DNA from: a virus
Reading direction: 5' to 3' (one strand)
Length of the DNA: 42,732 bases
IMG/VR virus record: IMGVR_UViG_3300045972_000485
Coordinates: 1-42,732 of that record
Below, piece by piece: positions 15,258 through 23,252 of the stretch. Each line of letters starts with the position of its first letter. Position 1 is the first letter of the stretch. The notes under the pieces are model-generated. The model was not told the DNA's origin, ran no database searches, and worked only from the letters and a program-made list of their open reading frames with translations. Made by a program: the position numbers and the translations under genes.

Positions 15258-16118
15258 ATGGCAAAATCCGTTATAAATTCCACATTAACTTTTACCCCAG
15301 CAAGTAAGACAATCGATTTCGCTAACGTGCAAGCGTTCGACTTACGAGACGTATTCGCTATCGTAAACGTGACTGCCGGAAAAATAATTTACGCACCGGG
15401 GATTACTGGTAAAGGATACACAAACCTTACTGGAACAGTCCTGACGCTTCAATACGACACTACTGCAATGAATGCAGCTGATGTAATTGCGGTTCAATAC
15501 GACGATTACATGCTTCAGAGTGGGGTTTATAATACTACTCTTCCAACTGTAACAAATGGTCAAAAAGTTGTTTGCCAAACAGATTCTCGTGGTCGCCAAA
15601 TAGTAATTGCTACTCCAACTGATGGGGTAGATCAAACGTATTCGGCAACAGTATCCTTCACCGCTCCGGCAACTGCCACAGATATTCTAACTATTACTGG
15701 AAGCGCAAGTAAAGCTGTCAGGATAGCTAAGATCATGGTCAGTTGTACTCAAACGACTGCCGGACTGGGAACATTCTACTTACTCAAAAGATCCACTGCT
15801 AATACTGGTGGGACATCTACTATTTTAACAGCTGTTCCCCATGACTCACAAAATAATGCAGCAACAGCCGTAATCAGAGCTTATACGGTCAACCCTACAG
15901 CTCTTGGAACATTGGTCGGGAATATGGCCATTTTTAAAAAAGAGTTTCCTGCACCAGCTTTCGCTAACTCAGACGTTAATCCACTAGTTTTAGTATTCGG
16001 CGGGAATAGTCAGGGGATTACTTTAAGAGGAACTGGCGAGATCTTATGCCTCAACCTTAACTCGATCACTCAGACAGGTAACATAATTGCCATCACTATT
16101 ACGTGGACAGAGGAATAA
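15258..16118 (+). CDS. fibre-associated structural protein, 286 aa
   Basis: Beta-rich, Thr-rich. The N-terminal third (STLTFTPASKTIDFANVQAF) and the C-terminal 150 residues (YSATVSFTAPATATDILTIT to IIAITITWTEE) look like two beta-sandwich domains separated near residue 120. No catalytic residues seen. Coupled to its neighbours by short spacing (GGATAATTC before the ATG). Position suggests a tail-tip or fibre subunit. Confidence 0.65.
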   Translation: MAKSVINSTLTFTPASKTIDFANVQAFDLRDVFAIVNVTAGKIIYAPGITGKGYTNLTGTVLTLQYDTTAMNAADVIAVQYDDYMLQSGVYNTTLPTVTNGQKVVCQTDSRGRQIVIATPTDGVDQTYSATVSFTAPATATDILTITGSASKAVRIAKIMVSCTQTTAGLGTFYLLKRSTANTGGTSTILTAVPHDSQNNAATAVIRAYTVNPTALGTLVGNMAIFKKEFPAPAFANSDVNPLVLVFGGNSQGITLRGTGEILCLNLNSITQTGNIIAITITWTEE

Positions 16119-16121
16119 TTC

Positions 16122-16718
16122 ATGGATGTTTCATGGACAGTAATTAAAAATCAAATTGTAACTAAAAACTTATTGCCGCAAATATTAACGGTTAATGATT
16201 CTTTTTATGTCATCGTATTCGATGGCCCATTCAAATTAGAGTGTACTGTTGAAAAATCTTCACCAGATGCAACCGATCTTCAAACAAACATACTCCCCCT
16301 TGCAAACAGATCCCTTATTGCAACAGCTCAGTCCCCTTTCGCTGCCAAAAACATTGGTACAAAAAAACTTTATAAAAGAGTTCATGGAAAAGTATTCGCT
16401 GTAAATAACGGAATCAATGTTCTGGATTTCAAGATCCCTTACCCATGGATAAAGATCACTGGGGTAGAAATCATTAGTGCGGAAAGTCTCGATCGAGTAA
16501 ATCTGTACGTATTAGATGATGAGATTGGAACATACAGTAAGACTCCGAATGCTCAATTAAACCAATTCGCCTATGACCTCTGTTTAGTTAAAGATTATTA
16601 CGAACATAAAAGTGAATTTGATGCAGACCTTTATTACGGGATGCACATTCGTATTGAATACAACTCTCAATCAGTAAAAACTATTGGCCTTAATTTTATT
16701 CTTAACGAGGTTAAGTAA
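16122..16718 (+). CDS. structural protein, 198 aa
   Basis: Unrecognised. Mixed alpha/beta with aromatic-rich strands (DSFYVIVFDGPFKLECTVEK, VLDFKIPYPWIKITGVEIIS). No signal peptide or membrane helix. Its start follows AGGAATAATTC, four bases after the previous stop, and its stop abuts the next start. It closes the appendage block before the lysis-type genes. Confidence 0.6.
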   Translation: MDVSWTVIKNQIVTKNLLPQILTVNDSFYVIVFDGPFKLECTVEKSSPDATDLQTNILPLANRSLIATAQSPFAAKNIGTKKLYKRVHGKVFAVNNGINVLDFKIPYPWIKITGVEIISAESLDRVNLYVLDDEIGTYSKTPNAQLNQFAYDLCLVKDYYEHKSEFDADLYYGMHIRIEYNSQSVKTIGLNFILNEVK

Positions 16719-17300
16719 ATGCGCAAATTATTATTAAAACTATCATCGTGGATCTCGCCTAAGATGGCATTGATCCATATGCCTTTTTCCCGTAAACTAA
16801 TTGTTGGGAGTGACTTCCATGAATGCTTACCTCTATTAAAGACTGGTCGATTACTTCTATCCAGAACTGATGGTGAACTCTCTAATATTTTCATCCCGGG
16901 ATTCTGGTCTCACGTAGGAATGGTTACTGAAACTAATTCTGTCATTGAAGCCGTTACTCACGGAGTCCATGAAATAGATCTTTACACTTTCTTTTTAGAT
17001 AAAGACTATGTTTGTTTACTAGAGTGTAATTATTTAACTGAAGCTGAGCAAGCTATTGCAGCTGAATGGGCCATTAAACAAACTGGTAAACCATATGATT
17101 TTGGAATGGTTTTATCGAATGAAAAAGCCTTCTTTTGCAGTGAATTAGTGTACTGGGCTCAAAAAGCTGCGAATCCTAATATTCCATTTGTACCAGAAAA
17201 AACTTTCGGAATGGATACGATTACTCCCAATGATTTTTGGGCAGCTAATAAGTTCTATAAAGTAATTTGGCAATCAGAGAAATCGAAAACAGCTATGTAA
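16719..17300 (+). CDS. permuted NlpC/P60-like (YiiX-type) peptidase, 193 aa; candidate lysin
   Basis: Resembles circularly permuted NlpC/P60 cysteine hydrolases, which often cut peptide bonds in peptidoglycan. His is at about 65 in FWSHVGMV, Glu near 77 in VIEAV and the nucleophile Cys near 140 in FFCSELVYWA, in the His-then-Cys order of the permuted family; TGKPYDFG lies just before the Cys. No signal peptide, so release would need a holin or another route. It precedes a coiled-coil/TM protein and an envelope metallopeptidase, so a lysis role is plausible. It may instead act on host lipid or protein substrates. Confidence 0.7.
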   Translation: MRKLLLKLSSWISPKMALIHMPFSRKLIVGSDFHECLPLLKTGRLLLSRTDGELSNIFIPGFWSHVGMVTETNSVIEAVTHGVHEIDLYTFFLDKDYVCLLECNYLTEAEQAIAAEWAIKQTGKPYDFGMVLSNEKAFFCSELVYWAQKAANPNIPFVPEKTFGMDTITPNDFWAANKFYKVIWQSEKSKTAM

Positions 17301-17317
17301 TATATTGAGATCGTGTT

Positions 17318-17791
17318 ATGGATATAAGATTAGAAATTAAAGAAGATATTAAAGACTTAACAGACAAGATACATGCTGTTGATAATAGTCTTACTGAGCA
17401 TAAAACTCATTACGCTTTAAGAGCTAATCAAATCGATCAGATCCAAGAACAGCAAATGAAGACTAACGAACATTTAGCTGAGTATAATAATCAATTAACG
17501 TTACACATTGCTGGGGTTCAAGAACTCAAGTCAATGAACTCGAACCTTATAAAATACATCCACGCAATTAAAGACGATATCGATAAAGAATTTGAAGTTA
17601 TTGAGAAACGATTAGAGATCACTGAAGCCCCTATTAAATGGTGGGAATCAACTAAAAGTATCGTTTACATCACTTGGTCAGTCATTGCAGCGGTCGCTGC
17701 AGCTTATGCCTTCTACTTCCAAGTCTGGACAGTTAAACCAGATCCTAAGCCTATGGAACCTGTAGCTCCAATCACTAAAATCATTAAGTAA
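17318..17791 (+). CDS. coiled-coil protein with C-terminal membrane helix, 157 aa
   Basis: Residues 1-110 form long heptad-rich helices (EIKEDIKDLTDKIHAVDNSL, LQELKSMNSNLIKYIHAIKD-type). Residues about 122-142 (IVYITWSVIAAVAAAYAFYF) form one membrane span, followed by a short Pro/Lys tail (KPDPKPMEPVAP). This resembles XhlA-type holin helpers or phage membrane anchors more than a classical holin. Seventeen bases after the peptidase gene, so likely its partner. Exact role uncertain. Confidence 0.65.
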   Translation: MDIRLEIKEDIKDLTDKIHAVDNSLTEHKTHYALRANQIDQIQEQQMKTNEHLAEYNNQLTLHIAGVQELKSMNSNLIKYIHAIKDDIDKEFEVIEKRLEITEAPIKWWESTKSIVYITWSVIAAVAAAYAFYFQVWTVKPDPKPMEPVAPITKIIK

Positions 17792-17820
17792 TTACGGCTC
17801 CTTGCCTCTTCTTATTCTTA

Positions 17821-17849
17821 TTGACTATTTGAGTCAATGGGTATAGAAT
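17821..17849 (+). promoter_or_regulatory. rightward promoter with palindromic operator
   Basis: TTGACT (17821-17826), 17-base spacer, TAGAAT (17844-17849). The -35 box lies in the perfect palindrome TTGACTATTTGAGTCAA (17821-17837). It drives the lipoprotein metallopeptidase gene and is the only rightward member of the operator set. Confidence 0.78.
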
Positions 17850-17866
17850 TGATGTAAGAGGTATCT

Positions 17867-18556
17867 ATGAAACACTTATCAATTCTATTCCTGATCGTTC
17901 TTGCTTCATGTAAGCCATCAGATAAATATTCAGTTGATAACCTTTACCCAATACCTGCTAATCCAACTATTATTTCCAGCGATCTTGCTTCAACTGAGCA
18001 AATCGAAGAACCTCAATTACAGCCATACGTTGACGCATTTTATAATTTAAAAAGTGATGCTGGAATTGGTGCTGATGGGCATAGAGTTTTTTACAAGTTA
18101 AAAGACCTGAGTTCATATGGCAGTATCCTTGGTCGTTGTGAAACATACAATAATGCAAACATTGTTTACGTAGATAATACGTTTTTTGCCAGTGCTACAG
18201 CATGGGATATTAAATCAGTTGTGTATCATGAATTTGGTCACTGTGATTTAGGTCGTGCGCATAGAACAGTTTACTGGCAAGGAACAATGGCCAATTACTC
18301 AGGGATCAAACCGAATTGGGGTAGCTATACTCGTTACTTATCTGACGGAGTAACGGCTAATCCAAACTATAGAGGGGAATGGCCACTATCTTTGATGCAC
18401 CGTTCAGTTGTTCGTCAAGCAAAATTTCAAGTTGAATATGACTATTACGTATATGAATTATTTCACGAAGGATTGTCAGAAGTCCCAACTCTTGGTAACA
18501 GTAGTCAAAATTGTGAAGCTCGTTTTGAGTTAGACGGTAACATACATTTCGAATAA
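17867..18556 (+). CDS. lipoprotein zinc metallopeptidase, 229 aa
   Basis: The signal peptide MKHLSILFLIVLASC ends in a lipobox with the lipidated Cys at about 15. The zinc site HEFGH begins near residue 121 and continues CDLGRAH, giving HExxH plus a third His seven residues on; with the Gly this recalls the metzincin layout but has one extra residue. Likely an outer-membrane-anchored or periplasmic protease acting on envelope proteins. Its own operator-controlled promoter sets it apart from the late structural unit. Target unknown. It might aid lysis, superinfection exclusion or host surface change. Confidence 0.8.
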   Translation: MKHLSILFLIVLASCKPSDKYSVDNLYPIPANPTIISSDLASTEQIEEPQLQPYVDAFYNLKSDAGIGADGHRVFYKLKDLSSYGSILGRCETYNNANIVYVDNTFFASATAWDIKSVVYHEFGHCDLGRAHRTVYWQGTMANYSGIKPNWGSYTRYLSDGVTANPNYRGEWPLSLMHRSVVRQAKFQVEYDYYVYELFHEGLSEVPTLGNSSQNCEARFELDGNIHFE

Positions 18557-18609
18557 TTCCCAATCTATAATCTTTGTGAGACTAAACCATCTTAACAAAG
18601 GATTATTGG

Positions 18610-18951
18610 ATGAAAAAATTTGCACTTATCGCATTACTCTCGATTCTATCAACGTCAGCTTTTGCTTCTGGAACAATCTCTGCTCAAGTCAGTGAAGCAA
18701 ACACTAAGAAAGAACATTTCGCAGTAGGTCTAAATATTTATGAGCCAGTTGTTGGCCCACTGGTTTATCAGTCATATACTGGTACAGGTGACAATCATAA
18801 ATACGGCGGGGAATGGCTTACAACAAAACACCAATTAGATCTAGCTATCAGCAAAGTAACTGTTAGTCCGGGCTTCGGAGTTAACTACACAACTTACGAC
18901 AAGATATGGGACAATGAAGTGTTTTTAAAAGTCGGTTATAAACTTTGGTAG
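18610..18951 (+). CDS. exported protein, 113 aa
   Basis: The signal peptide MKKFALIALLSILSTSAFAS fits Sec export with cleavage after SAFA. The mature part (about 90 residues) is beta-rich, with Tyr/Gly (VGLNIYEPVVGPLVYQSYTG, LAISKVTVSPGFGVNYTTYD) and ends KVGYKLW, a final aromatic as in outer-membrane beta-barrels, though it is short for one. A TATAAT at 18566-18571 lies 39 bases before the ATG and may be its own promoter. AAAGGAT precedes the ATG. Function unknown. Confidence 0.65.
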   Translation: MKKFALIALLSILSTSAFASGTISAQVSEANTKKEHFAVGLNIYEPVVGPLVYQSYTGTGDNHKYGGEWLTTKHQLDLAISKVTVSPGFGVNYTTYDKIWDNEVFLKVGYKLW

Positions 18952-19625
18952 TGGATACTTTAAAACCAAAAAAAACAAGACCAAGACGTTTGCCGGTACT
19001 CGAAAGGTACGGCAAACTAAAGGTTTTAGCGAAAAATGGAAGGAAACTTCACTGTCTTTGTGATTGTGGGAATGAATGTTACATTGAGTTGACGAATATC
19101 AATCGTGGATACACTAATTCTTGCGGATGCTTAGCAAAAGAAAAATGGAAGCTTGAATTAGATGGTTTTAAAGTTTGTTCAAAGTGCCACATCCAATTCC
19201 CATTAGAAAAGTTCAGCGTTCAAAAAACCCGTACAAGTGGATATGCATGTTGGTGCAAAGCTTGTGTGGTTAAAAACAGTTCAATGCATCGCCAAAATAA
19301 TAAAATTAAACATATGTATTGGGCCATCAAAGTACGTGCTAATAAAAAGAAAATAGAATTTAATATTGGACATAAGGATTTAATAATTCCAGAAAAATGT
19401 CCATTACTTGGAATTCCATTAAACGAGCCTCAGAGTGGTAAGCTATCTAAGGGTAGTCCTTCTGTTGACAGGTTTGATCCCTCAAAAGGGTATGTGAAGG
19501 GTAATATTTGGGTTATATCGAATCGAGCTAATACCTTAAAGAATAATGCCTCAATTGAAGAGCTCGAATTATTAGTTAAAAATTTAAAGAAAGAAATTAA
19601 ACGGAGAAAAGAAGATGAAGAATAA
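18951..19625 (+). CDS. HNH-family homing endonuclease with zinc ribbons, about 224 aa
   Basis: The N-terminal region has a CDCGNE...SCGCL zinc-binding segment common at the front of phage HNH proteins, then two further CxxC pairs (CSKC, CWCKAC). The nuclease-like core lies at the C-terminal half: CPLLGIPL, SPSVDRFDPSKGYVKGNIWV, then ISNRANTLKNNAS, the pattern of a large phage HNH subfamily. Start is GTG at 18951, overlapping the previous stop, or a TTG at 18945; neither has a clear ribosome site. The end overlaps the next gene by 11 bases. Probably a mobile insertion. Confidence 0.8.
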   Translation: MDTLKPKKTRPRRLPVLERYGKLKVLAKNGRKLHCLCDCGNECYIELTNINRGYTNSCGCLAKEKWKLELDGFKVCSKCHIQFPLEKFSVQKTRTSGYACWCKACVVKNSSMHRQNNKIKHMYWAIKVRANKKKIEFNIGHKDLIIPEKCPLLGIPLNEPQSGKLSKGSPSVDRFDPSKGYVKGNIWVISNRANTLKNNASIEELELLVKNLKKEIKRRKEDEE

Positions 19626-20610
19626 AACGCTGTTTGTTATTTCAGTTATCAGCAATACAGCTCGCTACCAGTCGAGAGTTAAATTATTTAAACAATTCGA
19701 GCAGCACATGAAGGACTCCCCTCATGTGCACTTGATTACTGTAGAAATGTGTTTCGGAGACAGACCTTATGAGGTCACTGAAGCAAATAACCCTAATCAT
19801 GTCCAACTAAAGTCATACGATGAATTATGGCATAAAGAGAACATGATCAATATCGGGATTAAGCAGCTCTACAAGATCGCCCCAGACTGGGAATATGTTG
19901 CATGGATCGATGCCGACATTCACTTCCCACGTCATGACTGGGCACTTGAAACAATGCATAAGCTTCAGCACTTCATGGTACTCCAATTATTCTCATCAGC
20001 CGTTGATTTAGGCCCTAAGCATGAAGTCTTACAAGTTCATAAAGGATTTGTATGGTGCTGGCAAGAAAATCGCTTTGAGCCTGATTTAGGTGGGATTATT
20101 AGTAATAACCCATACAACAAAAAAGACTTACCAGCGAAGTATTATTGGCACCCGGGATATGCATGGGCAGCGAGAAGAGAAGCTATGGAAGCATTAAGAA
20201 CCCATTCAACTGGGCCATTAATCGACTTCCCTTGTATTATTGGTGCCGGTGATCATCACATGGCCTTAGCAATGATTGGTCTGGCCGAGAGATCTGTTCC
20301 TACAGGACTGCACCCAAATTATTTAAAGGCCGTATTACAATGGCAGAAAAATGCTTTGGATTTCGTGAAGAAAGATATTGGGTATCTTGACTGTACGATT
20401 CTACATTATTGGCATGGTAAGAAAGCTGAAAGACGTTATTGGCAACGATGGGATATTCTCAAAAATAATGAGTATGACCCAGAGACTGATATTCGCCGAG
20501 ACAATTCTTCTATGATGTCATTAGTTGTTCAAGATGAGAGACAGAGAAGATTAAGAGACCATCTCCGTCACTACTTCCAAGAAAGAAATGAAGATTCGAT
20601 AGACATGTAG
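19615..20610 (+). CDS. glycosyltransferase-like protein (GT-A fold), 331 aa
   Basis: The core motif YVAWIDADIHFPRHDW contains a DxD-type metal-binding triad (DAD) flanked as in GT-A glycosyltransferases, preceded by HKENMINIGIKQLYKIAPDW. The middle (YYWHPGYAWAARREAMEALR) and LIDFPCIIGAGDHHMALAMI look like acceptor or second-substrate regions. No signal peptide, so it acts in the cytoplasm. It might glycosylate virion proteins, DNA or host surface precursors; the substrate cannot be told from sequence. A strong terminator follows. Confidence 0.75.
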   Translation: MKNKTLFVISVISNTARYQSRVKLFKQFEQHMKDSPHVHLITVEMCFGDRPYEVTEANNPNHVQLKSYDELWHKENMINIGIKQLYKIAPDWEYVAWIDADIHFPRHDWALETMHKLQHFMVLQLFSSAVDLGPKHEVLQVHKGFVWCWQENRFEPDLGGIISNNPYNKKDLPAKYYWHPGYAWAARREAMEALRTHSTGPLIDFPCIIGAGDHHMALAMIGLAERSVPTGLHPNYLKAVLQWQKNALDFVKKDIGYLDCTILHYWHGKKAERRYWQRWDILKNNEYDPETDIRRDNSSMMSLVVQDERQRRLRDHLRHYFQERNEDSIDM

Positions 20611-20614
20611 TAAG

Positions 20615-20636
20615 GCCACCTTCGGGTGGCTTTTTT
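20615..20636 (+). terminator. rho-independent terminator
   Basis: GCCACC, TTCG loop, GGTGGC, then six T. It ends the rightward unit just after the glycosyltransferase-like gene. The convergent leftward gene stops inside its T run. Confidence 0.92.
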
Positions 20637-21183
20637 ATGAGAAATATGTTTTGGCCGGGATCAAATCCTGCATTATAAATACGCCTTGCTCAACAAGGAA
20701 TTCGTGAAATTTAAGAACATTGTCAAAGTCATTAATGGGGCCAAGTGTCCACGGAGTTCTATCCCCAAACTCCAAAGTACAACACCCACCTAATAAAAGC
20801 TTATTGTTTACCAGCATGATTGTCCCAAGTAAGTTATATTGGGAGTCATTCGTATTGATCCACATAGGCGTTTTTTTCAGGAAAGAGCTATAGTTTAGCA
20901 AGTCAATCGATTGATCCATTAAAGTAAAATACAAATCCTCTGTTTCAGTCGTGGCCCAAATATTCAGTAAGGATTCTATATTATTTACGTCATTTAGTTC
21001 GATCTCTTTAGTAGTTTTAAAAATTAAATAATCTTTGAATGCTGGTCGATATACACCAAGCAACTTTCTTGCCTTATAGGTATCATGCTCAAAGAATCCG
21101 ATCTCAAATCCCCATGTCTGGTTCTTGAAAGGGTCGACTCTACAGATCATTTTGAAAGTATATGGAGTCCGTTCAATTCGCAT
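20635..21183 (-). CDS. hypothetical protein, 182 aa
   Basis: Unrecognised soluble protein with alternating strands and helices (YTFKMICRVDPFKNQTWGFE, IGFFEHDTYKARKLLGVYRP) and a C-terminal FHEFLVEQGVFIMQDLIPAK. No membrane segment or signal. GGAG lies before the ATG. Last gene of the leftward operon from the palindrome promoter at 21918. Confidence 0.6.
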   Translation of the reverse strand: MRIERTPYTFKMICRVDPFKNQTWGFEIGFFEHDTYKARKLLGVYRPAFKDYLIFKTTKEIELNDVNNIESLLNIWATTETEDLYFTLMDQSIDLLNYSSFLKKTPMWINTNDSQYNLLGTIMLVNNKLLLGGCCTLEFGDRTPWTLGPINDFDNVLKFHEFLVEQGVFIMQDLIPAKTYFS

Positions 21184-21191
21184 AAAAGCTC

Positions 21192-21341
21192 CTAATTCAT
21201 TATATTGAAAATTATCAAATCACTTTCTTTGCAGTGCTCTGTATCTATTGTTTTTTTAATATATTCGTTCGCATCTTCGACGGTCTCAAATTTAATATTA
21301 ATAAATTTTCCTTCCCTCATGTCCCATATTCTGTAAAACAT
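21192..21341 (-). CDS. small protein, 49 aa
   Basis: Reads MFYRIWDMREGKFINIKFET then VEDANEYIKKTIDTEHCKES and DLIIFNIMN. GGGAG lies five bases before the ATG. Compact alpha/beta pattern of the kind seen in small phage early proteins. It fills the gap between the two neighbouring leftward genes, which supports it as a real gene. Function unknown. Confidence 0.6.
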   Translation of the reverse strand: MFYRIWDMREGKFINIKFETVEDANEYIKKTIDTEHCKESDLIIFNIMN

Positions 21342-21350
21342 AACGACTCC

Positions 21351-21860
21351 CTATGCAGCGAACAATCCTGTTACGCCTTTAGCTTTTGGGTATTTAAAAA
21401 AAGCTCTGTTTTTATTTTTACATAATTCCTTATACTCTGCATGATCAATTTTACCACCACGGATTTTACTTAAACTAAAAGTTATGCCATCACTTGATAC
21501 AGATGTTTTTAAGACCGCCTTAATCTTTTGACCTTTTTCGTAAGTTATACAAGCAAATTCAGAATACCAGCTTTTTGCTTTTACGTCATTGCATGAATAA
21601 AACGGAATCGATCTATCAATACCTTCAACCGTTACGTAGCCATCGCCATCTGGACGAGACCAATTAACTGTTGCAATTACTTCTTTTCCATCATACTGCT
21701 CAGCTAATTCAGCGTATTCATTATGAAGGCTACGACGTACTTCCCGAACCTTTTCAAATGCTGTAATACGAGCTTTCTTAGTTTTTAGGGAATAGGCACG
21801 TTTTTCAAGAGTTGTGAGTTCGTTTCTCAGTACCATTCTTGATTCGTTTGTTGTTGCCAT
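21351..21860 (-). CDS. hypothetical protein with OB/cold-shock-like C-terminal domain, 169 aa
   Basis: Residues 1-60 are strongly helical and basic (NELTTLEKRAYSLKTKKARI). Residues 60-125 (VIATVNWSRPDGDGYVTVEG, SIPFYSCNDVK..., YEKGQKIKAVLKTS) follow a strand pattern like a cold-shock or OB fold, which binds RNA or single-stranded DNA. The similarity is weak and read by eye. First gene after the operator promoter, so probably an early regulator or nucleic-acid binder. GGAGG precedes the ATG. Confidence 0.6.
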   Translation of the reverse strand: MATTNESRMVLRNELTTLEKRAYSLKTKKARITAFEKVREVRRSLHNEYAELAEQYDGKEVIATVNWSRPDGDGYVTVEGIDRSIPFYSCNDVKAKSWYSEFACITYEKGQKIKAVLKTSVSSDGITFSLSKIRGGKIDHAEYKELCKNKNRAFFKYPKAKGVTGLFAA

Positions 21861-21889
21861 AAGTCCTCCAAAAGGTTAGGTGATAACTA

Positions 21890-21918
21890 ATATTAAACTA
21901 TATGACTCAAATAGTCAA
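21890..21918 (-). promoter_or_regulatory. leftward promoter with palindromic operator
   Basis: Minus strand: TTGACT (21918-21913), 17-base spacer, TAATAT (21895-21890). The palindrome TTGACTATTTGAGTCAT covers the -35 box. Same geometry as the other members of the set. Confidence 0.75.
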
Positions 21919-21929
21919 CATATTATTTG

Positions 21930-21939
21930 ACCTAATATT
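21930..21939 (+). promoter_or_regulatory. candidate late promoter (ACCTAATATT)
   Basis: Exact ACCTAATATT, 11 bases from the palindrome on the opposite promoter and only 6 bases before the ATG at 21946. If it is a -10-like element, the transcript would begin at or near the start codon. Confidence 0.6.
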
Positions 21940-21945
21940 ATCTTT

Positions 21946-22572
21946 ATGAAAATCCACGATAAGTATCTACAAAGAGAAGGTATTCAGACTCGTAATGGGG
22001 CAATGGCTAAACAGCCGGGTCGCTATGAGTTGGACAAAGAAAGCCTACAGCACCATTTAAACCATGGATCTTACTCGATTCTATCGGCAGGTAATCCAAA
22101 TGCCCAGAAGCTGGATGACAAAGAAAATGCTAAAAGACATGCAGACTTACAAAAAGAACTAGTGGCCCATGGAGCTATTTTCCATGAAGGGAAAGGCGTT
22201 TATGGTGGGCATTCAGAACCAGTAATTATGGTTCACCACAGAGGCAACGTGACCCCAGAACTAATTGAGAAACTGGGTAATAAGTACGGACAAGAATCAG
22301 TCTTTCACAGCAATGCGAATAACCATGAGCTCAAATATGTCACTGGGGCCCAAGCTGGTCATTACCATACTGGGAAAGGTCATGAGTTCGGTGATTCATT
22401 CGATGATAACTTTACGGATATCCCAGCATCAGGAAAATTCCAAGGTAATTTAGATTTCGATACGGTTCATAAAAGTAGCCATAAAGAATTAATGCACTAC
22501 GAGTTCCCGCTCGCATACGGCAAAAAAGCCAAGGTGAAGCACATTGTTAACACTAATCATTTCTACAATTAA
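21946..22572 (+). CDS. DUF3293-like protein, 208 aa
   Basis: Residues 20-130 contain YSILSAGNPNAQKLDDKENA, then KRHADLQKELVAHGAIFHEG and VYGGHSEPVIM, ending KYGQESVFH. This matches from memory the order of the DUF3293 family, small proteins of unknown role seen in phages and bacteria. The C-terminal 75 residues are His-rich. No signal peptide or membrane helix. No ribosome site before the ATG at 21946; an internal ATG at codon 20 is an alternative. Placed behind a late motif. Confidence 0.7.
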   Translation: MKIHDKYLQREGIQTRNGAMAKQPGRYELDKESLQHHLNHGSYSILSAGNPNAQKLDDKENAKRHADLQKELVAHGAIFHEGKGVYGGHSEPVIMVHHRGNVTPELIEKLGNKYGQESVFHSNANNHELKYVTGAQAGHYHTGKGHEFGDSFDDNFTDIPASGKFQGNLDFDTVHKSSHKELMHYEFPLAYGKKAKVKHIVNTNHFYN

Positions 22573-22870
22573 AAAGAGTTTTTCCAAAGGTTTTTGGTTT
22601 CCAATGTTCTTGGATAATCAAACCAACAAACCTTCAATCACTTTAACTTATTCAATCATGAGTTTTTTGGTGGCCATAGTCAGTGTTGCTGCTCGTCATT
22701 GGTTCGTCTTTTCATGGACTGCTACAAGTGCAGCGATCATTCTATGGTTTTTATCAACTGTACTATATATTATCCGCAAAATAAACAAAGCATCATTTGA
22801 TGTCGATGATAAAGAATTCTCAATCGAGAATACTGAATCAGAGAACCCCGTATTGGCTGCCAAGGTTTAA
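22544..22870 (+). CDS. small inner-membrane protein with two spans, about 108 aa; possible holin
   Basis: Two hydrophobic segments (SIMSFLVAIVSVAARHWFVF and AAIILWFLSTVLYII) followed by an acidic tail (DVDDKEFSIENTESENP). Size and topology fit a small phage holin or membrane modulator. The start is uncertain: TTG at 22544 has AAGGTG upstream but overlaps the previous gene by 29 bases; ATG at 22604 is later and lacks a site. The 3' end overlaps the convergent gene at 22838-23221. Confidence 0.55.
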   Translation: MLTLIISTIKKSFSKGFWFPMFLDNQTNKPSITLTYSIMSFLVAIVSVAARHWFVFSWTATSAAIILWFLSTVLYIIRKINKASFDVDDKEFSIENTESENPVLAAKV

Positions 22871-23221
22871 TACCTCGTCCTTAGTCATTGCAATTTTGTC
22901 TTCGAAGAACCATTTCGCAAGCATCTCATAATGTTTTGCTGCGGCCATAGCTTCTTTCCGAGGAATAATTGGTTTAATATGATAGAAATTCTCCATTGCA
23001 CTACGCATAATACTTGTTCTTTGTAGAGGTAGTACAAAACTGTCGGCTTCAATGCCATCTAAGTCTTTTGCTAAATCAAGGTAAACATCTAGTAGCGAGC
23101 TTGCGAGACTTTTATTGCAATCATCGTGGCTCATCAATCTCTGAACCCAATTCTTCAAAATATATTTTAACGCTAGTTGTTCTTCTGGTTGTAAATGAAT
23201 CATAAAAAAACTTTCTTTCAA
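22838..23221 (-). CDS. hypothetical protein, 127 aa
   Basis: Helical, Leu-rich protein (LKYILKNWVQRLMSHDDCNK, SLLDVYLDLAKDLDGIEAD, then HYEMLAKWFFEDKIAMTKDE). Start is TTG at 23221, with GGAGG five bases upstream; the internal ATG that gives MIHLQPEEQ has no site. Function unknown. Divergent from the gene at 23299, sharing a palindromic intergenic region with it. Confidence 0.6.
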   Translation of the reverse strand: MKESFFMIHLQPEEQLALKYILKNWVQRLMSHDDCNKSLASSLLDVYLDLAKDLDGIEADSFVLPLQRTSIMRSAMENFYHIKPIIPRKEAMAAAKHYEMLAKWFFEDKIAMTKDEVLNLGSQYGVL

Positions 23222-23252
23222 TTGGGCCTCCTACGACAATCAATGCTCTGAT

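Noticed and set aside
17175-17183. CCTAATATT in the NlpC/P60-like gene
   Set aside because: The leading A is a T (TCCTAATATT), it encodes PNI inside a gene and the next start is over 130 bases away; probably chance.
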